Positions 1 to 11,694 are shown, counted from the first letter of the stretch. The stretch is DNA of 64,000 nucleotides from Nephrocerus scutellatus (GCA_947095585.1 OX352761.1:53618019-53682018); one strand, 5' to 3'. Numbers and translations: made by a program. The notes: generated from the sequence alone by a model not told the origin.

Positions 1-59
1 CGAACAGCGCAGCACACAAAGCACAGGGCTCAGACTTTGCCGTGATCTGATGGGGGTCC

Positions 60-260
60 CCAGGGGGCCGATCACTCCAAATTTTTACAAAAAGTGTTTC
101 CCATCGAAGACACACGTGTGTACAAAATTTAAAGAAAATCGGGTACATTTTGTAAAATATTTGTATGGGAGCCCCTCGGACCTCGGGTTCGAGGGGCCTT
201 AATTTTTAATAGAAAAAATTTCAATGAAATTGGGCTATGGGAAGTGGGTTAAAAATGGAT
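60..260. repeat. Dispersed noncoding repeat
   Basis: The stretch containing 'cccctcggacctcggg' and 'gggaagtgggttaaaaat' recurs in diverged form at about 54570-54790, so it is an interspersed repeat rather than unique sequence. No ORF with recognisable motifs is present. The class is unknown to me. Confidence 0.55.
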
Positions 261-500
261 ACTACTATTCTTAATAACCAGAAAAAAGTAGCGATAAAAA
301 TAGTAATATAAGAATTTTACTTACACCAGAAAAAAGTAGTAAAATAACATACAGCAGAAAATTTTTTACTTACACCAGAAAATAGTAGTAAAATAAAATA
401 CAATATAAGAATTTTTACTTACACCAGAAAATAGTAGTAAAATAAAATACAATATAAGAATTATACTATACACCAGGAAATTGGTAGCAAAACAAAATAA
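257..500. repeat. Tandem repeat, about 50-bp unit
   Basis: The motif 'ttacaccagaaaa' followed by 'agtagtaaaataa' recurs four times at about 50-bp spacing (near 321, 370, 420 and 471), each copy slightly diverged. It is AT-rich minisatellite sequence with no coding potential. Confidence 0.7.
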
Positions 501-1120
501 GGAATATAAGGATTATATATTAAGAAAAAATATGGAGGTGTGGGCACAACACGACTTTCTTTTAATGACGGGTCCAGAATCTTCAGTAAATGTATATTAA
601 ATTTTTTTTTCCATTAATTTTTTATTTTTATTTTTTTTTTTGCATTTTCTCATAGTAGTTTACTACTACGACTACTACTTCCGTTTGGCCGATTTCCGCC
701 AAAATCAACTGGGCTCTCCCAATTTATGTAAAAAGCTTAAGTATGAATTTTTGTCTCAATCAATTCAGCCGTCTGGGCTGCAGAGTGGACAGAGAGCCAC
801 AGACACACAGACAGAGATTTTTTTTTTCCTTTTTCTGACTCAGGAGATACGGTAATGGGTAAATCTGCAAAAATTCCGAGTTCGAAAATTTTCATGATTA
901 CTATACTTACTTTTACTACTAGTAAAAGAAAGTAAAAATACCAACCAGTAAAGCAAATATAGCAACGCTTGCGAAAAACCCGAAGATACCAACCAGAATT
1001 CTCGTGTTTTGATCACTGCACAACCTCGTTTTTAATAAAGCAGAGATAACGACAAATCAAAGCAGAGTCATACATACACGGAATTACCAGTAGCCAGCAA
1101 CAATCCTATGCCGACTGAAT

Positions 1121-1157
<37 letters not shown>

Positions 1158-1367
1158 ACCAGAATCACTGAGTAAGAGGAACTTGTGCCAGTCGACCAAC
1201 ACAGAAGGATTTCACCAGTAAGAGGGAAAAGGAGAATATATATATATATACCCAGTATACAGCAAACGTCGATACCAGCAACTCCCACTCGCACTACCAG
1301 AAAAACCTCGCCGCCAGAGCAACCATTTTAATATTTACGTAAGTGGGGAGTGCGTCACCACTATGCA
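501..1367. other. Noncoding leader upstream of G1 gag
   Basis: No convincing gene is seen. A (TA)n tract lies at about 1121-1156 and a second short one near 1237-1250. The sequence just before gag is rich in 'accag' motifs, as is the leader of the related element G3 (56730-57120), so 880-1367 may be the untranslated leader of G1. I could not place a 5' LTR or a primer-binding site. Confidence 0.4.
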
Positions 1368-2089
1368 ATGGCGACGAGTGAAACCAGCTTGAGTGCGTCC
1401 GAAGTATATGCACTTCGAAAAGAGGAGTTGATCACCGAATTAAGCCGTCGTGGTATCGATGCCAACAATGGAACAGTGGAGGAACTCCGCAAGCTGCTAT
1501 CGAGCGATCTAAAGAGACACAGATCATGCGAAGAGTTACGAGTACCAGCGCATCAGACAGCAACCAAAACTGCAGTAGTATCGAACCTTTCGTACTCACC
1601 AGTAGACCCCATGGCGTCGCAACCAGCCACCACCTATTTTCCATCCGACGCGGACGTCATGGATAAAGTACGGAAATGGAACATACGGTATGAGGGTAGT
1701 AGCAATACTACATTAGAATTCTTAGAGCGAATCGAGGAACTGGCCGAATGTTACCAACTGCCACTCGACAGAATAGTCCGCACGTTGCCCGAGTTATGAA
1801 AAGGAAATGCGTTAGTATGGTATCGCAACAATAAGGAATTTATAGCCAAGTGGAGGGACTTTAGTGAGGAGCTAAGGCGGTTCTTTTTGTCGCCACGATT
1901 TTCGTCACACCGGATTTACCCATCACCGGCAAACCGAATCCGTAACCGTGTACAGACAACCAGAAAAAAAGGGAAGGAATATTTCATGGCCATACATACA
2001 GGCGCTCATGCGATGGCTCACCGGTCTGACGAGTGAGGACAAACTCAACCGCATTTACGAAAATTTAAGAACTGACTATCGCCATTATA

Positions 2090-3371
2090 AAGGGTCCGCT
2101 AAATAACTTTTTTTTTTGAAAATGCTATAAAAAAATACTACTGAATATTTTCTCAAATTTTTTTTTATTTGAAAGTACAATTCTTCCGGTTAACAATGGA
2201 AAATAATTTCATTCAAATGGCTGCCTCGGATGGCCATGCAGTAGCCTACACGATCGGTCCAATTTTTAAGCACATTATCGATTGTGTGCAGCTGTATTTC
2301 ACCAATGGCTTCACGAAAATTGTCCTTTAAAGCGTCAATTGTCTCTGGCTTGTCGGCGTAACACTTATCTTTTAGGGCACCCCACAAATAATAGTCCAAC
2401 GGTGTCAAATCGCAGCTCCGAGGTGGCCAAACGACATCAGCTCTGCGGCTGATAATGCGATCTTCAAAAACAGGGCGCAAAACATCGAGTGTAGCTTCGG
2501 CTGTGTGGCACGTAGCGCCGTCCTGTTGAAACCAAATGTTGCCAATATCCTCCTCTTCAATTTTTGTGAACAAAAATTCGTTCAACATGGCCCGATAACG
2601 ATCGCCATTGACTGTAACGGCCACTCCTTGCTCATTTTCGAAGAAAAATGGCCCAATTATGCCTCTGGACCAAAATCCGCACCAAACAGTGACTCGTTCT
2701 GGGTGTATGCGTGCGGGTTTTCTGTGCCCCAAATGCGACAATTTTGCTTGTTTACATACCCGCCAAGATCAAAATGAGCTTCATCCGAAAAGATGATTTT
2801 TTGGGAAAATCGGCATCTTCTGTAAGTCGATCGCTGGCCCACTCAGCGAAGCGAAAACGCATCGGATGGTCAGTTGGCTTCAACTCCTGAACCAATTGGA
2901 CTTTGTATGGCGTCATACCAAGGTCTTTATGCAAAATTCGTCTCAATGATGTCTCCGAAATTTTCAATTGTTGAGAACGACGGTGAATTGATGTTGATGG
3001 CGCTTCACGCACACTTTCTGCCACAGCATCAATATTCTCGGGTGTACGCACTGTTTTTGGCTTTTCACGTTTTGGTTTATCTATGAGGATGCCAGTTTCT
3101 TTCACTTTTTTCACAAGATAACGAACATACGGAGCTGACGGTGCTTCTCTTCTTCCAAAATGCGTACGCAATTTTCGCACACATTCTGCAACATTACCAT
3201 GATTTTCAAAGTAATGTCGCAATATTTCCCAGCGTTGTTCAAGCGTATACACAACCATATTCGTTCAGCGGAAGGATACAACTAATTATCTGTCAAATCA
3301 GACATGAGCTAAGTGTTACCATTCACGAAATAAGCACTAGTTGAAAAAAAAACTTTAGATGGCGGACCCTT
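2090..3371 (-). mobile_element. rosa-type mariner (DD41D) with TIRs and TA duplication
   Basis: Both ends read AAGGGTCCGC going inward (2090-2099 and complement of 3362-3371), and the similarity continues imperfectly for roughly 15 more bases. Each end is flanked by TA (2088-2089 and 3372-3373), the expected mariner target duplication. The element is about 1.28 kb, normal for mariner. It lies inside the gag frame of G1, and reading frame similarity to related gags resumes after it, so it inserted after G1. Confidence 0.9.
2190..3258 (-). pseudogene. mariner transposase, frameshifted
   Basis: Cut-and-paste transposase. The ATG at 3258 starts a helix-turn-helix N-terminus (MVVYTLEQRWEILRHYFE). 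The catalytic domain shows the first Asp in IIFSDEAHFDL, the second in WFQQDGATCHT and the third in DLTPLDYYLWG. Counting gives 41 residues between the second and third Asp, the spacing reported for the rosa clade rather than the DD34D of typical mariners. The three parts lie in three different frames, with breaks near 2800 and 2745, so two frameshifts inactivate it. All catalytic Asp codons are still readable. Confidence 0.9.
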
Positions 3372-3534
3372 TATTAAGCGAAGAGAGTTCACAACACTGG
3401 CTGAGCTCACACTGCTAATCGAAGACTTCGAATGCCTTATGGGAGAACAACACCCCGCTCGACCTATTCCAGTCGCCAGACGACCGCCTCCTCTGCGACC
3501 AACCGCACCACCATTCCGACCCAACTCTATGACA

Positions 3535-6015
3535 TTTGCTTTGGCTGATAAATCTACCGTCACTGCTCGCCAAGCATATGCATTAGACTTGAGTTGGGGA
3601 GAATGGAAATTTACGCAGGAGTTTGTGTATATTCCTCAGCTAATGGACGAATTTCTCATTGGAATAGATTTTCTCTTAAAATTCGGATTTACTATTTCGC
3701 GTGGAAACCAGATTTCAGAGGCTCGGACAATACCAGACCCTCCGATCATCCGAAGTCTTACTACCGAAAACCAGCGAATGGAAAAATTCTTGGCAATAGA
3801 ACTACGAATGTTTGAAAATCTCACCGGAACAACGAGTTTAATGGAACATGAAATCCGACTGAAGCATTACCGACTATTTAAACAAAGATACAAGCCGAGG
3901 AATCCCGGGATACGAACTATTATTAATAAAGAAATGGACCAACTCCTTGCCGAAGGAAAAATCGAAGCTTCCAATAGCCCTTACAGTTCACCGATTGTGC
4001 TAGTAAAAAAAAAACAAGGCACTTGGAGATTATGTGTTGATTACCGACAATTGAATGAGCTATCCATCAAAGATGCATACCCTCTACAGCCGATCAACCA
4101 TATTTTGGACAAACTAAAAGGAGCTCGATCGACCTGAAGCATAGATATTGGCAAATACCGCTAAAACCAACCAGTAGACCATATACCGCATTCACCGTAC
4201 CAGGCCGAGGACTCTTTCAATGGAGAGTGATGCCTTTTGGACTGCATTCTGCCCCGCCACTTTTCAGCGACTATTCTACCAGATCATTAGTCGTGAGTTG
4301 CAACCATATGCTTTCGCGTATTTAGACGACATCATCGTCATCGGAAAGACATTTACCGAACATATGGCCACACTTACAGAAGACGGCTTAAAGCAGCAAA
4401 TCTAAAAATAAACCCCGAGAAATGTGAATTTGGGAAATCCGAAATGCGCTACCTTGGTCATATGGTCAACCAGGATGGAATACATACCGATCCTACTAAA
4501 ATAGAAGCTGTTAAGTCGCTTATAGCTCCTCGTAACATTAAAGAACTCCGACGAGCTCTTGGTATCGCCGATTCGTGCCGAACTATTCCACTATAACATG
4601 GACATGAAAATCATCAAGAAGAGGCATTCCGAACGTTAAAACGAAAATTAACCGAAGCACCGATTCTTGCCTACCCCGATTTTCCCCGACCTTTTGTATT
4701 TCAGACCGATGCCAGTGCCGATGGAATTGGAGCCGTGTTATCACAAACAATCGATAAACAAGAACGAGTAATCGCGCAAGCCGAACTCTTACCGAAGCGG
4801 AACGTAACTACTCAGTCACCGAGCGGGAATGTCTAGCCGTAGTATGGGGCATACGCAAAATGTGACCATAATGAATGGTATGAATCAAATATGAAGGTAA
4901 CAAAAGGTAATCCAGAAGAGAACTCCGACTACCAGATCTTGAACGGAACACTGTACCGCCACATATTTAACCCGACCCGCTACACCGAAGCCAGTAATAC
5001 CGCGTGGAAGGTCTGTGTACCAAAACCATTACGTCAACAGGTTCTGCATGAAAATAATGCAGACGTAACTGCCGGCCATATGGGAATCGCCAAAACGTTT
5101 GCCAAAATTGCAACAAATTATTATTGGCCAGGAATGTTTCGTGACACCGCGAAATTTGTCCGAAGATGTCCGACCTGCATAGAGTATAAAGTACCCGCTA
5201 TCAAACCAGCTGGAGAAATGTTCATGACCACTGCCAATCACCCATGGGAGAAAGCCAGTTCTGATTTTATTGGACCACTTCAGAGCTCCACAAAAGGAAA
5301 CACTATTATAATCGTATTCCATGATAAATTCTCAAAATGAACAGAGTTAGTGGCCCTCCGAGATGCGACCACTCCCGCTTTGATCAAAGGATTCAAAGAA
5401 CGAATTCTCAGCCGGTACGGATGACCAAAAGTTCTAATAATAGACAATGGCACACAATACCTCACCGAGCGAATAAATCGTGTCATCAAGACGATGATCT
5501 CACAATATGTGAAGAAGGACCACCGAAAATGGGACGAATACCTCCCAGAATTAATGTTAGCACTTAATACAAGCGGTAATGAGACGACCGGTTACTCGGC
5601 AGCTTACCTGAATTTTGGCCGAGAACTTTGTCTACCGAACACACCCGACATAGCCTTAAACACCGAACCTGACACATCCGAAAGAATAACGATGTTGCAC
5701 GAAATACTATCACTAGTCAAACTTAACTTAGCAAAAGCATTTGGTACGCAAAAACGCTTCTATGACTTGCGACGACGACCGTGGACACTAGCCATAGGAG
5801 AGATGGTCTATTACCGTCACCGGCCACTCTCTTTAGCCGACCAGCAATTTGCAGCCAAACTAGCACCCAGATATGTAGGCCCATACCGAGTAAAGAATAA
5901 ACTCTCACCGGTGATATTCATACTGGAAGGAGACCAGCAAAAAACAATCACCGCACGTGTTAAAGACTGCCGAAAATACCAGATACACCACCTAACAGCA
6001 CCACTGAGAACGTAG
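3535..6015 (+). pseudogene. Gypsy-type pol (G1): partial protease, RT, RNase H, integrase
   Basis: It begins inside the protease (FALADKSTVTARQAYAL, LIGIDFLLKFGF); the catalytic DTGA half seen in G2 at about 11650 is deleted. RT follows from about 3850 (EIRLKHYRLFKQRY, SSPIVLVKKKQGTWRLCVDY), with frame breaks near 4135 and 4250 and the active site AYLDDIIVI at about 4320. RNase H remnants ([16 protein letters not shown]) end near 4860. Integrase starts with a zinc-binding region (HMGIAKTF...CPTCIEYK, about 5075-5180) and the first catalytic Asp (SSDFIGP). The second catalytic Asp (IIDNGTQY) is joined directly to ERINRVIKTM, about 90 bp being lost between them. The C-terminal domain (LAPRYVGPYRVK) ends with a stop at 6015. 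Confidence 0.88.
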
Positions 6016-6058
6016 GTATAGACAACCGCGGTACTACGCAAATAAAATTAGTAGCAAG

Positions 6059-6829
6059 TAGTGTTGGGTAACTCATACATGAGTTGTTATAAATGTCCCA
6101 TACAATGAGTTGAGATGTCACAACACCTCAAAATTTTGTTTTGTACCAACTCATATGTAGTAGGACGTACGAGGTACCTCAATTTATGTCCCAGCTACAT
6201 AATAACACAACACACAACTCACACCTCATTTGAGAGACTACAATCGTATTATACTTATTCATTTGTAGCAAATTCAACACACCTCAATGTGAAAACGAAA
6301 GGGACAGTCTTGTCTGTTGTGTTTTATTTGCATTTCGTGTTGAATGTGCCCGAAATTAATTGGATGGCTTAGAACAATACAACAAATTAGGTGAAACACG
6401 CTTAGAGGTTAAAACAAAAACAAAAGAAACAAATCAAAATACGACAGGCAATTACCAATACAATTAATGCAACTCTGTCTACTGCCTGTACGATATTAAT
6501 TAATGATAATATTAATTCTAATCGCATGGATTATTAGATATATATCCACAGCATGGATATTTTGTAACCTAATTTTAATATTTAAAAGCTAATTCTTTTA
6601 CTCTACGATGCAAAAGTACGACAGCCACAGAATACAAGATTGGTGCATTCTGAATGGAACCACTAATTCAATGCATATTACACACTCCTCATTTGAGACA
6701 AATTCAACATATACCTCATATGAGGCATATTCAACACACCTCATTTGAGGTGGTACAATGTCCCAATACATTTTTGAAAATGAGTTACTCATACAAAGTC
6801 ATTTTAAAATCGTGTCCTACCCAACACTA
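6059..6829. mobile_element. Non-autonomous hAT-type MITE
   Basis: The ends are perfect 12-bp inverted repeats TAGTGTTGGGTA (6059-6070 and complement of 6818-6829). The flanks are gtagcaag (6051-6058) and gtagctag (6830-6837), an 8-bp target duplication with one mismatch, as made by hAT transposases. There is no coding sequence inside, but there are several short palindromic 'cctcatttgag' / 'ctcatatgag' motifs. It sits between the end of G1 pol and the start of G1 ORF3. Confidence 0.8.
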
Positions 6830-6841
6830 GTAGCTAGGAAG

Positions 6842-7689
6842 ATGTCACAGCAACAAGACGAATCGAATAAGCTCGCAAAATTTACTGACGCCGGTACAGC
6901 AGCTGGGACCCATCGACGTACCAGGCCACGTCCCGTGCTGGCAGCACCTCCTAGGATCACTGCATGAAAATAATGCAGACGTAACTGCCAGCCATATGGG
7001 AATCGCCAAAACGTTTGCCAAAATTGCAACAAATTACTATTGGCCAGGAATGTTTCGTGACACCGCGAAATTTGTCCGAAGATGTCCGACCTGCATAGAG
7101 TATAAAGTACCCGCTATCAAACCAGCTGGAGAAATGTTCATGACCACTGCCAATCACCCATGGGAGAAAGCCAGTTCTGATTTTATTGGACCACTACAGA
7201 GCTCCAATTTAGGCCACGTCCCGTGCTGGCAGCACCTCCTAGGATCACTACCACAACACAACTCGTCCGAAGGCAAGCGGGGAAAAAATGCCTCCACCCC
7301 CAATATACCACTGACCAGCAATGAGCTGCTGCGACTCGATCCAACCTCCCAAAACCAGCCGGAAAACCCCCGAAACTCCCGAAACACCTGACCCCACCAC
7401 TCCACCAATAACTAATAAAAACGATTTAGCCAACCCCGTCGCCACTCCAGACCAGGCCAAGAAACCGGAACTAATACCACTGACCAGCTTCGAAGTCATC
7501 AACCGAAATGGAAAGGACCACGAAGAGGCCTTCAAGGGAGTTACTCTCACCGCACCCCGAGGAAACCACATGGGACTTCGCCACTTACACTTTCGCGGAC
7601 CTAGAGGAAAAATATATGGAAAAAGAAACCACGACGGCACCCTGACCCTTAAAACAGAGAAAGCTGACATCACCGTTAAGTATGAATGA
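6842..7689 (+). pseudogene. Downstream ORF3 of the G1 gypsy family
   Basis: The ATG at 6842 opens MSQQQDESNKLAKFTDAG and continues with an Arg/Pro-rich segment. It is interrupted by a 246-bp copy of integrase sequence (6961-7206) and then resumes. The C-terminal part is open from about 7321 (ATG) to 7689, with a Pro/Thr-rich linker and a more structured end (GNHMGLRHLHFRGPRGKIYG). A related start (FTDA...GSHRQT, Pro-rich) lies just downstream of integrase in G2 (about 9850 down to 9500, minus strand), so this is a genuine family gene rather than noise. I do not recognise its function; it lacks the signal peptide and membrane span expected of env. Confidence 0.6.
6923..7249 (+). repeat. 246-bp integrase patch flanked by a 39-bp direct repeat
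   Basis: Positions 6961-7206 duplicate 5045-5290 (integrase zinc-binding region) with only about three base differences that I could see. The patch is bordered by two copies of a 39-bp sequence (6923-6961 and 7211-7249, starting aggccacgtcccgtgctgg), with a short filler at 7207-7210. It looks like a patch copied in during break repair or reverse-transcription template switching. Confidence 0.8.
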
Positions 7690-9149
7690 AATAAAAAAAT
7701 TACAAAAATTTAGGATATACGGATATACAAATACGCATATTGAATACAAATGGAAAAATTTTTGAAATGAGATAAAAATTAAAATGGAAATAAAAATTAA
7801 TTAATGAAAATAACTTTGGAAAGAAAATTTTTTTAATGGGAAATTGGGAAATTTTTTTTTAATGTAAATACAAATTTTAATATAAAATATAAACTTAGAA
7901 TAAGAGAATATTAGTAATAATTTGGTGTAAATAATATTTTAGAAACATGAATAAATATCCTGTTTTGTAAAGTAAATAAAGAAATAAGATATATAAATAT
8001 CATATAATAAAATGTTTTTAAATACATAAAATAAGGAAAAATTTTGAAATATAAATAACAATGTAAATAGAAAAGAGAAAAAAAAACCCTGTATATAGAA
8101 TTTCTGGAATAAAAGAAAAAACACATATAAATAGATATTTTTTTAGATTTAATATATTTTGGTGTAAATTACGTGGTTGGTGAATGACACCGCTAAAAAA
8201 AATGTAATCCCATAAAAGAGAAAAAAGGGCAGTGATCACATCAACCAAAAGAGAAAAAATATATTATAATAACAAAACCGATTTGTAAAAATTCAAAACG
8301 CACTTTTGCTACAACATGCAGTGCTACTGCCCATACTTAAAATTAAGTCAAATATGCACAATGGCCATCCGCCTTCAATATATTTTTTCTTCACAATAGC
8401 TTTACGCATAAATTATTCTTCCCAATGGCTGTAAACATAAACAATTTATTATGTTCATTTCTCGTATACATATATGATACCAAATCAATAGGCACAGTGA
8501 CTGTGTACATAAAACAAATTGAGCTTAGCCTTGGACAGTCCCATGTCAATACATTTAGCATTAAAAAATAATGTACGGCAGAGATTATTAGTCGGTTACC
8601 GCCGGAAGAAAAACAAAATTCCCAACCGGCAATAAGCCTGGAACTGGAGCTGGAAGGTTGTAGTGTCTGGATCTTGCCTGGCCGCTTCCTTCCGAGCATT
8701 TCACCTCCTTACCTGACCACCGAACAACCTATTTTTCCTTACCAGTAGTTATGGCATAAGCAAAATATTAGGTATGTTTATACACACACACATATATAAT
8801 AAATCAAAACTTTATAGAAATCCCAAAAAAATATATACTTCTATTTAATTTGTAACTAAAAAGACGGAGCAGAACCCTGGGTATACGGCGACCGTCACCC
8901 GAGCCGTCGATAAAGAACGTTACAAGTTTAATCGACTTACTGCCAAATTTAATGAGCTTCCAAATTCTCCCTTGTTTTGTCATGTTACACTGCCTTGCTC
9001 TGTTAACACTTGACCCACATTGCTCGTCGTTTCGCTTAACGGTTGTGCTTCTAGCTCCCCGCCCAGTACCCAACCAACTACATTGTGTTCGTGTTCGTGT
9101 TTCATTCCTCCATCCAGGAGCAGAAGCAGTTAAGCACATGTTGAACACC
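7690..9149. other. AT-rich noncoding stretch
   Basis: 7690-8250 is very A-rich and follows directly after G1 ORF3, so it may be the 3' untranslated region of G1. No LTR partner was found. 8250-9149 contains only short ORFs without motifs I recognise. The part next to 9149 may be a further degraded piece of the BEL fragment that follows. Confidence 0.4.
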
Positions 9150-9478
9150 TAAAATGAGATCAATATTCTGGGACTCGTTAAATTTCGGATCGGCAAGGAA
9201 TACGTTCATACTAAACATATCTGTGTTAAATTACTGGGTAGGTACCTTTAAACACAGTCTTTACAAAACCAATGCGTCGACTTCAATTCTTTCTTCACTG
9301 TTAGCTCGAGATCACAGAGTGAGTGTAACCATTCCTTTCGTAATTTGGTTGCCGGAAACGCTGATGCCTGCAACAATTGTGCGATTGCTGCGTATGTGTA
9401 ATCCTAACCGATTACAAAATTTATCGGAAATAAAAGACATGGAGCCAGAATCTACGAGAATCTTATCGCTACCGAAAT
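9150..9478 (-). pseudogene. BEL/Pao protease fragment
   Basis: Read on the minus strand, this encodes ILVDSGSMSFISDKFCNRLG, an aspartic protease active site of the BEL/Pao type, with a stop about 50 residues later. It then reads LADPKFNESQNIDLIL, which matches the LADPTFASSQNIDLLLGAE motif of the BEL element at about 51450. It is truncated on both sides and has internal stops. It has no visible connection to the gypsy sequences next to it. Confidence 0.75.
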
Positions 9479-9499
9479 AATCGAATATTCGTACACATT

Positions 9500-9852
9500 T
9501 TGGGGGGGGGGGGAGACAATTCGGGGTATTCTATCATCAAACCTGAGGTTGCTGACGGTTTGTAGATCTATCCTGGGCCTTATTTCGATAGCCTCGAATA
9601 TTGACCTCTTGTTCGGAGTAATCGGTTTTTCTGGTAGGCGTCTAGAGTGCAGCGGCAATGCAAAGGGATCTTGGCACAACTGAAGTATTTCTTCCGACGT
9701 TAGTTGGCGTTTCGGTGGTGGTGGCTACCGTTCTTAGCTTACCTGGGCCCGTTTTTCATTTAGGGGTGGGCAACGGTTGTGGGTTGGTTTGGCGGTGGGA
9801 GCCGGGCGCTCTGGCTGCGTCGGTAAATATGACCGTTGGGTTTGACATCTCG
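9500..9852 (-). pseudogene. ORF3-like fragment of gypsy element G2
   Basis: On the minus strand an ATG near 9852 opens MSNPTVIFTDAARAPGSHRQ followed by a Pro/Thr-rich region with stops. The FTDA and G(T/S)HR motifs and the position just after integrase match ORF3 of G1 (6842). The rest is too diverged to align by eye. Confidence 0.5.
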
Positions 9853-9866
9853 GAATCTACTGAGCG

Positions 9867-11694
9867 TTAATTGGTAATTCGGTCATCCATACCAACGGCG
9901 CTAATAATTTCTGCTGGTGCTGTTTGTTTGCAGTCTTTGACGTGTGCGGCGGGTGTCTCTTGGCTCTCGCCTTCCAGTACGTATATTACCAGAGATATCT
10001 TCCTTTGACCCTGTATGGGCCAAGGTAACGGGGTGCTAGTTTGGCGAAGAATTTGTTGGCTGCGGATGAGAGCGGTCGGTGGCGGTATTATACGAGTTCT
10101 CCTATTACAGGTCCCCACGGTAAGCGGCGGAGGTCGTAATGGTGTTTCTGTTTCCCAAACGCCTTAGCTAAATTTAATCTGACCAGGGTGAAGACATCAT
10201 TGAGGATAAATTCCGAGCTGACTATTTCCCATGTCTAGCGGGTTTATTTGCGGGGACCTTGTGTTGTATACAGGCAGGGCACTTTCGAACGAACCGTGCT
10301 ACGTCTCGGAACAACCCAGGCCAATAGTAGGTCTGAGCGATTCTAGCTATGGTTTTCACAACTCTTATATGACCGGCGGTTACGTCTGCGTGATTTTCTC
10401 GTAAAACCTATTGGCGCAGTGGCTTCTGCACGCATATTTTCAAGGCTAATTTGGCCTTGTACCATGGACATGTTTTGGTGATCAGAAGTAACAGTCTAAC
10501 GGGTGGATTTTTCGTGGGGTGTCGGGAAAGGACATCTGCGACTGTATTAAGTAGCTTTTACGGTAACTGATCTCGAAGACATATTGCTGGAGCTCTATCG
10601 CCCAACGTGCCAATATTCCAGATGGGTTCTCTAGACTGTGTAACCATCTTAGTGAACGGTGGTCGGTGTGGATGATAAACAGATATCCCTCCAGATATGG
10701 CCGCATCTTACGTATACCCCATACGATGGCTAGGCATTCTCTCTCTCGGTGACAGAGTAATTTCGTTCGATTGGCATACGAAATTACTCGTTCTTAATTC
10801 TCTATAGTTTGCAACAATACGGCTCCTAGCCCATTGGCGCTAGTATCGTTCTGTAATAAGCATGGCTTCGTAAAATCTGGGCATGCCAAAATCGGGGCGG
10901 TAGTTAATCTTTCTTTCAACTTTGTAAATGCTTCCTCCTGAACGGTCTCCCGTGTCCATTTTTGCTTTTTCTTCAGTAGCTTGGTGCGGCTATGGTGGAG
11001 AAATTCGGTACGAACCGTTGGTACCATGAGGCGAACCAAAGTATTCGCCGGAGTTACTTAATATGCGGGTCGGTATGTATGCCGCTTTGATTTACCATTT
11101 CTCTGGATTAATCTTTAGTTCAGCCTTTTTTAATCGTCGGAATACCTCTGGCAGCGCGGTCATGTGTTCGGAGAAGGTGTGAACGATAACGATAATATCA
11201 TCTAAGTATGCAAAGGCAAAAGGCTCTAGCTCCTGACTGATAATTTGGTCGAGCAAGCGTTGGAATGTGGCCGGCGCGAAAAGCAGTCCAAAGGGCATAA
11301 CCCTCCATTAGAACAATCCACGGACGGGACGGCTAATCGGTTTTAGTAGAATCTGCCAGTACCCTTACTTCAAGTCTGTCGTTGAGATATATCTCTCCCC
11401 CTTTCAGTTTGTCTAGTCAATATTGTGCTTTGATAAGAAATCTGTTCCCAGCATGAATTTTTCCATCAGGATCAGTATATAGTATTGGTTGAACGTCCAG
11501 TTTTCCCAAGTTAGAGTGAGCATATATGCGTGGCGTACGGTGACGGTGGACTTATCAGCCAACGAAAACGTGATGTTTATCGGTAGTGCTGGTATCTGTT
11601 TGCTTACGCAAATTGTCCTGACTGCCTTGCCAATGCATGACCATCCTGCACCGGTGTCGATTACTGCTCTAAACTGATGTTGATCGAACTTCAT
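9867..11694 (-). pseudogene. Gypsy-type pol (G2), many lesions
   Basis: Minus-strand order: protease with active site AVIDTGAGWSCIG (about 11660), followed by FSLADKSTVTVRHAY; RT with [15 protein letters not shown] and the active site AYLDDIIVI (about 11200); RT-RNase H connection and RNase H (ILACPDFTKPC, IHTDHRSLRWLHSLENP, about 10950-10600); the integrase zinc-binding region (about 10450-10230, ADVTAGHIR...CPACIQHK); then a jump to the integrase C-terminal domain (VLEGESQETPAAHVKDCK, about 9990). The integrase catalytic core between these two is deleted. All motifs are close to G1 pol, so this is the same family on the opposite strand. It keeps the protease half that G1 has lost. Confidence 0.85.

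Larger units (their letters stand above)
1368..3534 (+). pseudogene. Gypsy-type gag (G1), split by mariner
   Basis: Structural protein of the retroelement particle. The ATG at 1368 opens an acidic, leucine-rich N-terminus (about residues 5-45) followed by the gag core block WNIRYEG...LAECYQLPLDRIVRTLPEL. A stop follows at 1797-1799, after which the same frame continues with LVWYRNNKEF and SEELRRFF up to the mariner at 2090. On the far side of the insertion gag resumes at about 3374 with REFTTLAELTLLIEDFECL and a proline/arginine-rich tail (RPTAPPFRPN). The equivalent gag at 55240-56704 has zinc knuckles after this tail; here they are missing because the sequence jumps straight into the back half of the protease, so an internal deletion has occurred. 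Confidence 0.85.
1368..7689 (+). mobile_element. Ty3/gypsy-type LTR retrotransposon body (G1), degraded
   Basis: In order on the plus strand lie gag, a partial protease, reverse transcriptase, RNase H, integrase and a third ORF, which is a gypsy-type gene order. The coding sequence has many frameshifts and deletions and is interrupted by a mariner (2090-3371) and a hAT-type MITE (6059-6829). Its gag (the WNIRYEG region followed by LVWYRNNKEF) closely matches the gag at 55240-56704, and its pol matches the fragments at 9867-11694, so three members of one family lie in the window. LTR boundaries were not found. Confidence 0.85.

Noticed and set aside
640..855. 71-codon ORF near the left end
   Set aside because: Low-complexity, no alternative start or motif support, and in the noncoding stretch before G1.
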